In this document: positions 25,175-36,755 of the stretch, piece by piece
Position numbering within the stretch: the first letter of the stretch is position 1
Layout of the letters: each line of letters begins with the position of its first letter
NCBI GenBank assembly: GCA_023052935.1
Contig: CM041295.1
Span: 166,799,366 to 166,863,365, forward strand
Source of the DNA: Piezodorus guildinii
Taxonomy: Eukaryota; Arthropoda; Insecta; Hemiptera; Pentatomidae
Direction: 5' to 3'
Length of the DNA: 64,000 bases
The notes under the pieces: generated by a model
The model's input: only the letters and a program-made list of their open reading frames with translations
The model's database searches: none
Told to the model about the DNA's origin: nothing
Translations under genes and position numbers: made by a program

Positions 25175-26938
25175 TCAAAGTCCTGGTCGCGTCCGTTTTT
25201 TTTTTTTAATTGAAGTGCTATCCGGCCTTAACATCCATAAGTGGATTGTTTTGTTACCGCCAGGCAATTTATGCATTTTTCTAATGTTATTTTTTATTTC
25301 TATTTTTAGTTTTTTAACAACATCTCCTACCGAGACAACTTTTTCCTTTGAAACATTCCTAATTTCTGCTAAGGAATGCGCTATTTTCTCTAATTTCTTT
25401 TGAATTTTCTTTATTTTATTTTGTTTTTTCAAAGTGATTTCATTATATTTCATAATTGTTAAATTGCTTATATTCGATCCTTTATTTTTAATTTCTGCGT
25501 TACCATTTGTAATACTCAATGTATTATTTCTCGATAGTTCTTTATTTAGTATTTTTAAATGTTTAACTTGGAGCAGTGACTTCCCAGAAACATTTAATAC
25601 ATCGATATTTTTTTCAGTGATCGATTCATTATTATTATCAGTGTAAAAGAAAATGTCTTCCAAAAAATCTTCTACATCAATATATGTTGATCTAATATCA
25701 TCAGTTATTTTTTTATAATTTACTCCGTTATCGTTTTTAATACATCTTTCATTTTCCAACCCGTGTTTAATATTTATGGAAATTTCTTTTACTAGTTTGT
25801 CTTCATGATTATCAATTTTAATATTAACATCATTAGATTTCATTTCAATCGTTTTATTTTCTAAAATATTCTCGGTTTTTATACTTTCGTTATTAACCAA
25901 TTTCTTATCGTCGTTAGGATTATCGGGGTTAAAAAATCTGCTGTATTCTATTTTATTATTAATTGGATCGAGCTCTAACAAGTTTTTAGATTCGGACAAT
26001 TCTTGAATTAGTTTTTCCAATTCTCGAATTCTCCTATCTTTTGGATCTTCTTCGTTAGAAAATTTTGTTTTTAATGTCGGTTGGTGGCATTTGGATTTCG
26101 TATTGAAGTTTGAAATTTGTGGTTGCGGATTATCTATTTTGAGTTTCTGGTAATTGCTTTGAATGCGGGAGGATTTTTCGTAAAGAATATTTTCTTGGTT
26201 TTTAGGGAAATATTCTATATTATTTGGAATCTTATAATTATTTTGTTGATGATATTGGTTTCGAAAGTGGGCAGATTTTTAAAAATTTGGATCATCACTT
26301 TTATTAATATAATTTTGATTTATTCCCTTGTTATCTCCATGAATGGCTCCTAATGAAACTGAGTTTTCAAACAGAAGGTGATTTTCATTTTGCAACAAAA
26401 TTTTTAAATCATCTAAGTTGTTTAATTTCTCAGATTTACCCATTAAGTTAATCCTTACATTTAAGGGCATGCTTGCATAAAAATGATAAAGAGTTCGGCA
26501 CTCTAATGTGGCGATCCACATTTCTTTGTTGTGAATTTTATCTATGTGGTAACGAAGAATAATTATATTTTTTATTTTTTCTAATCTTTTAATAAAATCC
26601 GACGGGTGTTCCGATTCTTTTATTTTCGTATTATATAAATCTATAGTCAACTGTTCAATTGACTTATTATGACTATATAATTCTTTTAGACAATCTAATA
26701 ACTCATCGATAGTCGGATAGTAATAAATTAATTTTATATATTTTGCTCCCTCTTTTAGACGAGCTAATGTTTTATTTAATATTATTTTTTCATTGAATTC
26801 CTTATAAGAATTGTTTTATAAGCAATATTTATTTTTTAATTGAACTATGCTATTTATGAATTTCCCTACTTTACTTAATTCACCATTGAAAAATGGGATA
26901 TTATTGCATAGTTCTTTTTTTAATAAAAATGATTCCAT
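25175..26938 (-). pseudogene. gag-like frame of the LTR element with two in-frame TAA codons
   Basis: One reading frame runs from the ATG at 26938 to a stop at 25175 (587 codons), interrupted only by TAA at 26818-26816 and 26281-26279. The N-terminal 220 codons resemble a gypsy-type Gag (IPFFNGEL near the start, LARLKEGAKY, SIEQLTIDLYNTK, SDFIKRLEKIKN). The rest is Asn/Lys-rich with a predicted coiled-coil stretch (KKIQKKLEKIAHSLAEIRN) and ends after a Lys run coded by an A-run. No zinc knuckle is seen. The frame is strikingly intact given the two stops. Gag would form the particle for reverse transcription. Confidence 0.7.
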
Positions 26939-27283
26939 AATGATGGAAATTTTAAAATTAATTTAATAGAAATTATACAAATACATAAATATAAAATAAG
27001 ATCTAATTCTAAGCTTACTGAGTTGTTCGCTGTCTTCCTCGCTCAGCACCTGGTGATCAGTGGACCAAGAGGGTAGACACCAGTTTTAGAATACCTCGGA
27101 TGAGTGACTTCTTAAGCTGGTTGCTGAAGACATGGTGTTAATCTGGGATCAGTAGGACAACCTCGTAGAAAGACAAATACCTCATATGAGTGGGGTTGCC
27201 AGTCTAAGTTCTTCAGTGTCGTTCGGTTCAAAACAGCGAAGATGAGAAAATACCTAGGAATAGTGAGTCTTCTATGCTTGCTG

Positions 27284-27303
27284 TTCCTATTTCGGGGCGC
27301 CAA
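27284..27303 (-). promoter_or_regulatory. Primer-binding site of the LTR element
   Basis: On the minus strand the LTR edge is followed by GGCGCCCCGAAATAGG (TGGCGCC when the last LTR base is included). This is the tRNA 3'-end complement pattern used to prime minus-strand synthesis in gypsy-type elements. The tRNA identity is not determined. Confidence 0.65.
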
Positions 27304-27754
27304 TTAACGAACTCACAACAGTATATGCTTAGAAATAGTACTTATTCTTCTTCAAATATTACATGTGTGAAGTCTACCTTGAGACTCACTAAGAGGGAAT
27401 GATCTTGTGAGGATTTACATTGGGTATAAATAGGATTTTGAAGGAAGGAGGGGAGCTAATACTTCGGTGTGGTCTAACATGTGGTGGCCAGGGGCTCTCT
27501 GACCTAGATCGAAACTAAAATGCCAGTGGACAGTATGAATAGGACCGGAAACATAAACATCCAAGTTCTGTCACTTCTGTGACAATTGAGCGGTAACTTT
27601 ATGACTTTAGAATGTGACCTGACCCTGAGAAAAGGGATGGTTAGGGGACCTTTCTTAAGAGTTAACAATATACAATTGTTTAAGGTACAAAAATACGTTA
27701 GATAAGACATAAAGTTTTATCATAAACGTTAATAATATTAGTCGTCTGTTAATT
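27302..27754 (-). repeat. 5' LTR
   Basis: Partner of 20287-20739. In element orientation it starts AATTAACAGACG and ends GAGTTCGTTAATT, next to the primer-binding site. Confidence 0.9.
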
Positions 27755-27758
27755 TGCA

Positions 27759-29795
27759 GAATGCGGTTCTGATCATGAATTAGTAATCGCGAAACTTCGA
27801 CAATAACTAAATACAAAAAAAGAGAACATAGAACTAGATTCATCCTGAGAATTTTGATTTAGTTAAATTGAACAATCTCGGAATTAGAAAACAATTCGCG
27901 ATAGAAGTAAAAAATTGGTTCGAAGCTTTGGAATCTTTAGACGAGGAACACGAAGATATAAATAAATTATGGGAAGGGATCAGGAATGATATTAGAGGTC
28001 GGTAATTTGTGTCTTGGGAAAATCGAAAATAAAAAGAACAAACCCTAGTTCGAAGGTTATTGTCAAAATATGTGTGAAAAAAGAAAAACAGCTAAACTGA
28101 ATCCCTTAAATAATCCAAGCGAAAATAACGTGGTAGTAAAAAAGGAGACTTCAAAATTCTTAAAAAATAAGAAAAGAGGGTATCTTAAAGGCAAAATAAT
28201 ACAAAATAGAAAAAAACAGAAGCGAAAATAACGTAAGAGAGATGAACAAAGGTATAAATAAATCGCGTAAAAGATTTGAACCCCTATTGAATGGGGTTAT
28301 AGATGCAAATAACAAAATAATTGCGGATCCGACTGAGATATTAAATAAATTTAAACAACACTTTGACAGCATTCTAAATACGGAAAATAATAATCAATCT
28401 CCTCATTCGGAATATCAGAGCGCTGAACCGTGGATAGACGCGCCGCGTAAAGAGGAAGTCGAAATGACGATAGGGAAATTAAAACGTTATAAAGCTGCAG
28501 GAAATGATAATGTCACGAGTGAATTAATCAAGGCGTGTGGTGAAGCGGACGTTTCCAAATTACATCTTTTAGTTAAAAAGATCTGGGAAAAATGTCCGAA
28601 GAATGGAAAGAATCAATACTCGACTTTTGATCAAATATTTTCCTTACGTTAAATATTAGAGAAAAAGTTGGAATACAACGGTGTAGTCCATCAACTTTAT
28701 ATCGATTTTAAAAAGGCTTAAGATTCCATAGACCGTCAGAAGCTGTATAACATCATGATTGAACAGGAAATACCTAGAAAGTTAGTAAACCTAGTAGAGG
28801 TGTGTTTGTCGGAAACATTCCATAAAGTTAGAATTGGTCATAATTACTCCGAGAGATTTGAGGTGCGATCAGGTTTGAAACAGGGTGACTCCCTTTCACC
28901 TGTTTTATTTAATATAGCTTTAGAATATGTCATAGAAAAGGTAACGTGTACCGAGAAAGGTTTAAATATGGGTGATAAGATTCCGGTTTTGGGTTATGCC
29001 GATGATCTGGTACTGCTAGGTGAAGACACGGAAACCATACAACTAAACACAAGTGTGTTAATAAAAACCGGTAATGAAATAGGACTTGAATTAAATACCG
29101 ATAAGACGAAATATATGATTAGTAGCAGAAACGGTGTCGATCTTGGTGATATTGATGTATCAGGCATACTTTTGAACACGTAGAGAAATTCAAGAATTTT
29201 GGTTCAATTATAACTAGAAAAAATGAAATCCAGGAAGAAATAAAGTCCCGGTTAAAGGTGGGAAATGCGTGTTATTATTCAGTTGCTAAGTTACTTAGTT
29301 CGCGGCTTCTATCTAAAAACTTAAAGGTTAGAATTTATAAAACTATTATTCTTCCAACGGTTCTTTACGGATGAGAAACGTGGCCGCTTACTTTGAGGGA
29401 TGAACAACGGCTTAAGGTTTTCGAAAATAAGGTATTGCGTAAAATATTTGGTCCGAAGAGAGATGAGGCCACTGGGGAGTTTAGAAGGTTGCACAACGCG
29501 GAATTGCGGAACTTGTATCCTGTGAATATAATTGAGCTGATTGCATCGCGGAGACTCAAATGGGCGAGTAAAGTTGTTGGGCTCGGTGAGGAACGGATTC
29601 CGAGAAAGTTGGTATTTGCTGATCCGACTGGTAGGCGTCCGAAAGGTAGGCCGAAACATCGATGGGAGGATTGCGTTAAGGCTGATCTCGAGGGACTTGG
29701 GCTTGAGCGGTGAGCATTGGAGGATTCTGTGTAGGCGTTATTTTGTGGTATCGGCATCGAACCTTCCGGCAAGTCTATTATTATCATTATAAGAT
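27759..29795 (+). pseudogene. RTE-clade LINE, 3' part (endonuclease end, RT, C-terminus)
   Basis: It resumes exactly after the LTR element's TGCA duplication with ECGSDHELVIAKLR, the C-terminal endonuclease motif of RTE elements. RT blocks follow: EVEMTIGKLKRYKAAGNDNV (28458-28517), LYIDFKKA (28690-28720), VRSGLKQGDSLSPVLFN (28865-28915) and the catalytic LGYADDLVLLGED (28992-29030). The C-terminal segment KVFENKVLRKIFGPKRDEATGEFRRLHN and the GRPKHRWED motif end near 29713. Several frameshifts and stops interrupt it. It ends in an ATTATTATCATTAT-like 3' terminus. Confidence 0.85.
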
Positions 29796-29924
29796 TCTAT
29801 TTTCTCAGAAGACAAAATTTAGAAGAAAAATGTTTTTTTATTTTTCCTCAATTTCTATGTTATTTTTTAAAGTATAGTATTTCTCCTTATTTTACCATTG
29901 TAAATAATAATTAATCATGTTTAT

Positions 29925-30035
29925 TTTTTCTATTGGCCAGACATATTATATATTTCAATTGTGCATAACTGTTGTTCTTAGGAGACCTAGTCCCAGAGTA
30001 AAACTTTCTTCTATTCTATTCTATATTTTTTTAAT
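29925..30035 (+). repeat. CR1-like LINE 3' terminus with (TTCTA)n tail
   Basis: Matches the 3' end of the element at 41641-45941: CTRTTGGCCARACAT, then GTTRTTCTTAGGRGACCYAGTCCCAGA, then a TTCTA/CTATT-type repeat. There is no coding part, so it is a strongly 5'-truncated copy. Confidence 0.65.
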
Positions 30036-30185
30036 CTATTCATTCATTGTCCTATGTAAAACTTGGACCACATATGTCTACCCTCAACTAGCTATATTCT
30101 CTTCCATTCATTCCCACACTCCCTGGACTCATATCTTATACTTACTTCCCAGATGATCCTTAAATTTAAGCTTTAAGCACTTTAG

Positions 30186-30239
30186 CACATTGTGTTCAAA
30201 AGTTATGACAACAATGTCATAACTTTTGAACACAATGTG
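30186..30239. repeat. Perfect 25 bp inverted repeat, 4 nt loop
   Basis: Arms 30186-30210 and 30215-30239 are exact reverse complements. It lacks the tail of the hairpin-insertion family and has no clear flanking duplication. Confidence 0.9.
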
Positions 30240-32434
30240 ATATGTTAAGAGCTTTATGAACTAACATAATATTTTTACAGTATTTTAGGTTGTTCCACTA
30301 CATACCACTTTCAGGTAATATAGTTGCAAGTTGAAATAATCATAAGAAAAGTAAATTTTTGCTTGACTAGCTAATTTTCCATGGCATTAGGATTGTAAAA
30401 AAAACATTATATAACTACAGCATAGCTCAAATGGAAATATATAAATAATATACATAAGGTAGCATATAAGCCTTATCTTTATTTCTCATATTAATTTTGT
30501 TTATCACATATTGATTGGTAATAAAACAATTTGTTTTCAAATATCAGTTTGGTTTTAAATAAAAAAAATAAATAAATAAATACTAATATGGAATGTACAT
30601 AATTGTTATTCCATAAAATACTTGTAGACCAGTTACAAGATAAAATATAGATAGATAATATGAATACTCAGTCATATTTTTTCAATATTCAAAATGACAT
30701 AAAAAATACATGAACTAAAACCTACAAAATAATTTTGAAATATACTATTACTTCAAGTGACAACCTGTAATCATGATAATTAATAATGTTTTGAGTTTTT
30801 TATTTCAGATTTTATCATTAATGAAATTTAATTCAACAGCTTTTAAAGCATTATTCAAAACACTTATGGAAAATAAGTAACTTAAACATTGATAACAAAT
30901 CAATTTCTATTTAATAAAAAGAGTCAAAATTATAAAAATATTTTAAATAAAAAATAAATTTAAAACAAACATTAATACACATATTTAAAAAAATTAAGTT
31001 TACGAAATTGAGCTCAAAATGGCCTATTTCAACTAGATTTAATTTCTTCATAATTGTGTAGTAAAAAAAAGATCATCATAATGCCCTATCTAAAACACAT
31101 TTAAAATTTAATTAATTAAAAATATAAGCATGCGTGCGTGACCCCACACACAAACACAACACACTAACACACAAAATCTAACACATCTTTATCTGATAAA
31201 TTACTTATCTTAACAAATACAAACAAGAAAGGGCATTATGTACCATGATTTTTTTTTTTTTTTTTTTCAACCAACTAAACATAAAGTTGTTCTATTTTAG
31301 GGAATGTCAGTATAAAAATTACAAAATTCAATTTTTTTTTTTTTTTTTGATAATCCTCTAAAACTTAGGATTACAAATAAACATATTAGAATGATAAAAA
31401 AATAGTTTTTTCATTTATTATACTACAAACTGAAAAACAAATATTATATAACTGATAGAATATTTAAAACTTAAAAACCTGTATTGTTTTTTCAAAAAAT
31501 AGTGTTATAACAGACTAGTATATAAATGAACTTTATCATGGATTAAGAAAACAAATTACTATTATTATTGTGATTAAATTATTCATTGCACTGCTGTGGA
31601 ATATTTAAGAGATATCACCTAAAAATATTCTTGTTAAAACAACCAACAAAAATGGTAACATTAATATGTAAATGAGAAAATATTGAAATGAGTATTTATT
31701 AAATGTACAGTTATTATCATACACATTAATTTATGCCAGTTTCTTGCTAAGTTTTAAGGATTGCTCTAATACTTACAAGTATGGCAAGTACCTCATAATC
31801 CAATCATCACAATTATCTTTTAAAAGAATATCACAAATTAATTTGAAAAAGATATAACAAAATATCTAAGCAATATGAAAACTATACAGTTTTTAATTTT
31901 TTTTTTTTTTTATATTTCACATTTTCATATTAACTGGCAAAAACAAGCAGTATTCAATAAACAAAGCTTGATATACTACATTTTTATCACAAATCTATGT
32001 ACAATGATTCAATTTTATACACACACACTCACAAATATATGTATAATTTTGTTTTAACAGTAAGTTGAAAAATATGATTGTGTTTTATGATAAAAACAAA
32101 AAATCTAATTCTTTACAATGACTTAATTAATTTTATACATAAATTAAAGAAGTATACTTCACAATTAATTAAATACACTACACAACTATAAAATTATTTA
32201 ACGATTGATTATAAAAAAATATAAACAATTTTTTAATGATTTTTACCTAATACTTTAAAGAAGGCTTCCTTATAGTATGAGCTATATACATATCTGATAT
32301 GTGAAAAAGGGTAAATATTAAAACGGTAGCTCTGAAGTTGGTAACCATGCAAATAAATAAGTTATATTTACATTTACTTATTACTAGACTTACACTTGTA
32401 TAACAAAGTCAACATAAATTGCTTCAGACAAAAT
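30240..32434. other. Downstream region and probable 3' UTR of Sbf
   Basis: No frame or recognised repeat in 2.2 kb of AT-rich sequence. On the minus strand AATAAA occurs several times (for example complement of 31695-31700 and of about 30478-30483), so the polyadenylation site cannot be chosen. A short CA-rich stretch lies at about 31140-31170. Confidence 0.5.
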
Positions 32435-32527
32435 TCATTGCAAACAAGCTTGCAGCTTTTCAATCCATTCTTGAGCAGAAGATGAATCAGCGGCACAAAA
32501 GTTATAAGTTCTTCGGTTTGTTCGTAA
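32435..32527 (-). CDS. Sbf: Sbf terminal exon: PH domain C-terminal helix and stop
   Basis: Acceptor ATTTTTAG before 32527. It reads [20 protein letters not shown] and then [10 protein letters not shown] and stop. This is the last strand and C-terminal helix of the PH domain with the invariant Trp. Confidence 0.93.
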   Translation of the reverse strand, partial: LRTNRRTYNFCAADSSSAQEWIEKLQACLQ

Positions 32528-35500
32528 CTAAAAATAAACAACCCGAAATTCAATATTAAAAACATTGATCTGCTTATAATATTCTTATGTCAAACTCTAG
32601 GTGAATGTTCAAATACTTTTTTCTAACTCTACAATAGCTAGTTTTATAATTAAAATTTATACATTCAATGTGATAGTTTTTTTTGGTTTGGCTCTTGTTC
32701 ATTTACGTACCACCAATTATTTTGGAAACATAATATTCCGATTATAAAACAGTTCTTTAGTGATATTTAAGTGATTCATGAGAACAATTTTCTTTCTAGT
32801 GAGAAAATTAATTTGAGTTGTTTAAAAGAAAACATTACTTACATCAAAGAAAGACTTATCATCAGTCTTCTTAGGAGGACCAGGTATAGGAGGGACTTGT
32901 GTAACTGACATTACTTCAGCTAGATCTAAAAAAAAAAAGGAAAAAAAAAAAAAAGAAGAAGATAGTGTCACTATTAAGAATCATAAGAGCATTCTTATAT
33001 CTAAAGTTATGAGTCTGGTGGGTGGCTAAGCGCAGTTTCAGCAAACATTATTCATTATTCAAAAATATTTTATTCAAATAATGTCACTCAAGGTGTGCAT
33101 ACACTTGATCAAATTTCACAAATATAATCTGGGAATTTTTTAGTATTACGGTTATGGCGAGCGAAGAAAAGAAAAATGTCCAACTGATCTGCAATGGCAA
33201 GACACTTGAGATACTGAAGGAATATATACTTATTTAGGAAACGTAATTAGTAGCTTGGAAAAGATAGACACCGAAATATAAAACAGAATATTTAAGGCGA
33301 AGTGTACTACCAGATTACTAATAGCATCATCGGCCACCGCAATGTAGACAAGTAGACCAAAATGCATATATATGTCTGCTTACCTACTTACAGTCACCTA
33401 CGGCAGAGAATGTTCAACAACACTGGACAGGGATTCTAGTAGCATAATAGTAGAAATGAGGTTCCTTCACAGATTTGTTGGGAGAACTAGAAGGTATAGC
33501 ATTAGGAATGAAAGCATTAGAGAGCGACTAGAAATTACCGAACTTAAAAACACTCTAGAAAGATGGCAACTCCAGTGGTTTAAACATGTCTGCAGCATGA
33601 ATCCTATAAAGCTATTAGAGTTTCACCCACAGAAAGGAGACCATGGGGGCGTCCCAGAATTACATATCAAGAGAATATCCAGAGAATCGGAGGCCAGGAC
33701 CCAGTGATGGGTTGTAGAGCCGATTGATGATGATGATGAAACAGGGACTGGGAAGACTGGTTACACTGGATCGAGGATCCTCGACATAAAGAAGAACAAG
33801 ATAAATAAGAAGAATTTCTTATTTTCCACAGAGATGATTTCTATATCAAGCTTATATAATTAAGGAGACTTCAGAGAAGTTACATTTTGGCTTATATAGG
33901 CTTTCTGAGCTAAAGATAAGTTATCAGGTAAAAAGTTTAATTGGGAATACAATAAGGATTGACTAAAGATTGAAGGTTCTATTTAATTTGTTTGATCAAG
34001 ATAGGAGAATCAAGTAGACAAAGTCAACTAGTTTTTACATTGCAACAATTATATTAGAGAGGCGACTTTGTAAACTCAGTTTTAATTTTTAGAGACACAG
34101 GTAAATAGGTAAAAGAAAAAAATACTACACCAGTCTAGTCACATTTGCACAAATCTTTTTTTTTGTTTTTTTTTAAATAACAAAACCGCCTACAAAATAT
34201 TCGAAATTTGAGCTTTACTTGAGCAGCCACTCTGGTTGAGGGAGCTAGTTTAACTTTAAAGTACTTTAAGAAATACACAAAAATATGAATGATATTAAAA
34301 ACCCTGGGGTTCTGCAGATGATGTCCAAGGGGTCCATGAGATGTCACTGAAAAATAATTTTAAATTATCTTGACATAAAATATTTGTGAAGCCTTGGAAT
34401 TAGACATGCTCTACGCAGATAAATTCAACATTCTAACTGATATAATTATCACGAGCTATGAATTGGTATAATTAGCAGCTAGGGATACAAGTGACTGCTA
34501 TTATAAAATGACTATCTTAAAATTGCTCGTTTCCTAAAATAATAATAAAGAAGGACAGATGTGTTGCATAAGATAATAAACAATATTCAATTTTTTAATG
34601 AGTATTTGAAAAAATACCTATCGTGTATTACATTTGAATTTTGTAATTCAATGTTTCAAGGATTGAAATAAACTCCTAGAGCCTGTATGGCCATTTCTAT
34701 CATACCGAGTTTCGATAGTAGTGGTATTTCGCATGAACTATACATGATACTGTGTAGCCCACTAAAACTCTGAGGATATATCTAATATTTGGGATTTAGA
34801 TTTTTAGAATTTAGGGGGTCCTTGCCATTGACATGATTGGATCAAGGGGTCCACGAAAAAAAAATTTGTTGGAAACCACTGGTCTAGGGTGTGGAGTTGG
34901 GTTGATACTGATCCCTGCCATAAATCCAATTTATCTCGATACCTCAAATATAATCAACCTGTCGTTCTTAACAGCAACAACTTCGGAACTGTGAAAAGGA
35001 TTTTTATCTCAGAACCTGGAATATTTTATCAATATACAGACCAGGAGATCTACATAAGCTCTTAGAAAACATTGATAGGTACCACAAAGACAGCTACAAT
35101 CCAAGAAGTTATATGAACTGGAAACAGATCTTTGGAGAACAGACACAACATTTATCGATAAAATTTAACTATAACTGCCTTTTATAGCTATACTTAAAGT
35201 CAGCATACATTTGGTACTGGTTTTGTGGTTGCAAGAAAGTTTGGGAAATTCGTGATTGATTAAACCTTGTAATTCTTACAATATGAGTAATTTGGATCAG
35301 AGGTAATTTTAAAAATGACAGTCAAACTCATTAAAGACACACTTCATGAAGCAAAGATCGATAAAACGTGCATTATAGATCACAGTGGGGATGAATACTG
35401 CAAGGTAATTAAGCAGGTGGAGATTATCCAAGTCTATGAGAAGAGAGAGGAGGAAACAGAATAAAGACAGAATATCCTTTGGGTCTGTCCAGGAAGAATC

Positions 35501-36694
35501 CATTGACCTTGAGGTCATGAAATCCAAGTTCCACAACTTTCGACCAAATGATATAAAAATCGAATGACCTCTTAATTTTCTCAATAGACTATATTGACCA
35601 CATCGAAATGTGGTTAAACCACGGACACCCGCACTTTAATAATGTAAAATAAAGACAGAATATCTATCGGGGCCATCCAGGAGAACTCTATAAATGTAAA
35701 CGAAATAAAAAAAGTATCAATAATTAACACATAGTTGATGTATGAAACAGAAATAAAAAATTTAGGCATTTTCATAAATAATAATCTAACTTGGAATGTA
35801 CAAACTCAGCACATATGCAGTAAAATTTATAAAGCACTATTCCGACTCAGGAAACTAAATTTTCAGCCTTCTATGCCGATTAGAAAAATCCTAATAAGTA
35901 ATATGGTAATGCCATACCTGAATTATGCAAGTATGACCAAAACGGACATCACAGAAAAATTATTAAATAGACTTCAAAGAGCCCAGAATGCGTAATTGTA
36001 TTTACATTTATATTTTACCTTGAGTCAGGTCTTTTACATAAAGTACGTTATACTATATAGTATATAGTATATAGTAAGTACGTTATATAACGCAAACGCC
36101 AATAGATAAACATATCACACCTTACTAGAAACAGTTAAACTGTATGAAGATAAGGTCAAGAAGAGTATTTAATTTATTAACAATAACATGTAAAATATTA
36201 AAGTGGAAAACCCCAAGCTATCTTTATGCAAATATGATCTTCTTACATGACATTCATAATAGAAATAATAAAGCATCTAAATATACATTACTGATTCCGA
36301 AACATAAAACGTCGATTTTCAATAAATCATTCATAGTAAGTTCATTTAGAACATTTAATATGTTCTATAAAAAAATTAATTTAAACCAATCATTAGAAAC
36401 AATTAAAAAAAATATAAGAGAAATAATAAATGAGGAATCATTTTAAGTTTAACAACAATATATTATTATATTAGAAAGACTTAAATAATATTTGTAAATA
36501 TTATATTTTAAATTTTGTGTTGTTAAAGTTTGTAATGTATATAGCTTATATAAGAGTATTAGAAACGTTTATGTGAAAAGAATGATGGAGAGTTAAATTT
36601 CCTTTTATCTTTATTTATTTTTATTTTAATCTCAAATTGGATATTTTATTTTGTTTTGATGATGTTCTAACCATTAGATAGTATTAATACTAGG

Positions 36695-36755
<61 letters not shown>

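Larger units (their letters stand above)
20287..27754 (-). mobile_element. LTR retrotransposon, gag-only, young (7468 bp)
   Basis: Two 453 bp LTRs in the same orientation (20287-20739 and 27302-27754) differ at about 3 positions by eye. The insert is flanked by a 4 bp duplication TGCA (20283-20286 and 27755-27758). Read on the minus strand: right LTR, a TGGCGCC-type primer-binding site overlapping the LTR edge, a gag-like frame, about 4.4 kb of very AT-rich sequence with no pol or env frame, a purine tract (GGAAAGGAGG) and the left LTR. LTR ends AATTAAC..GTTAATT and the 4 bp duplication fit Ty3/gypsy elements. It is probably non-autonomous. It sits inside an RTE element. Confidence 0.9.

Noticed and set aside
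30186..30239. Fourth member of the hairpin-insertion family
   Set aside because: It has no shared tail, no sequence match to the arms and no flanking duplication.
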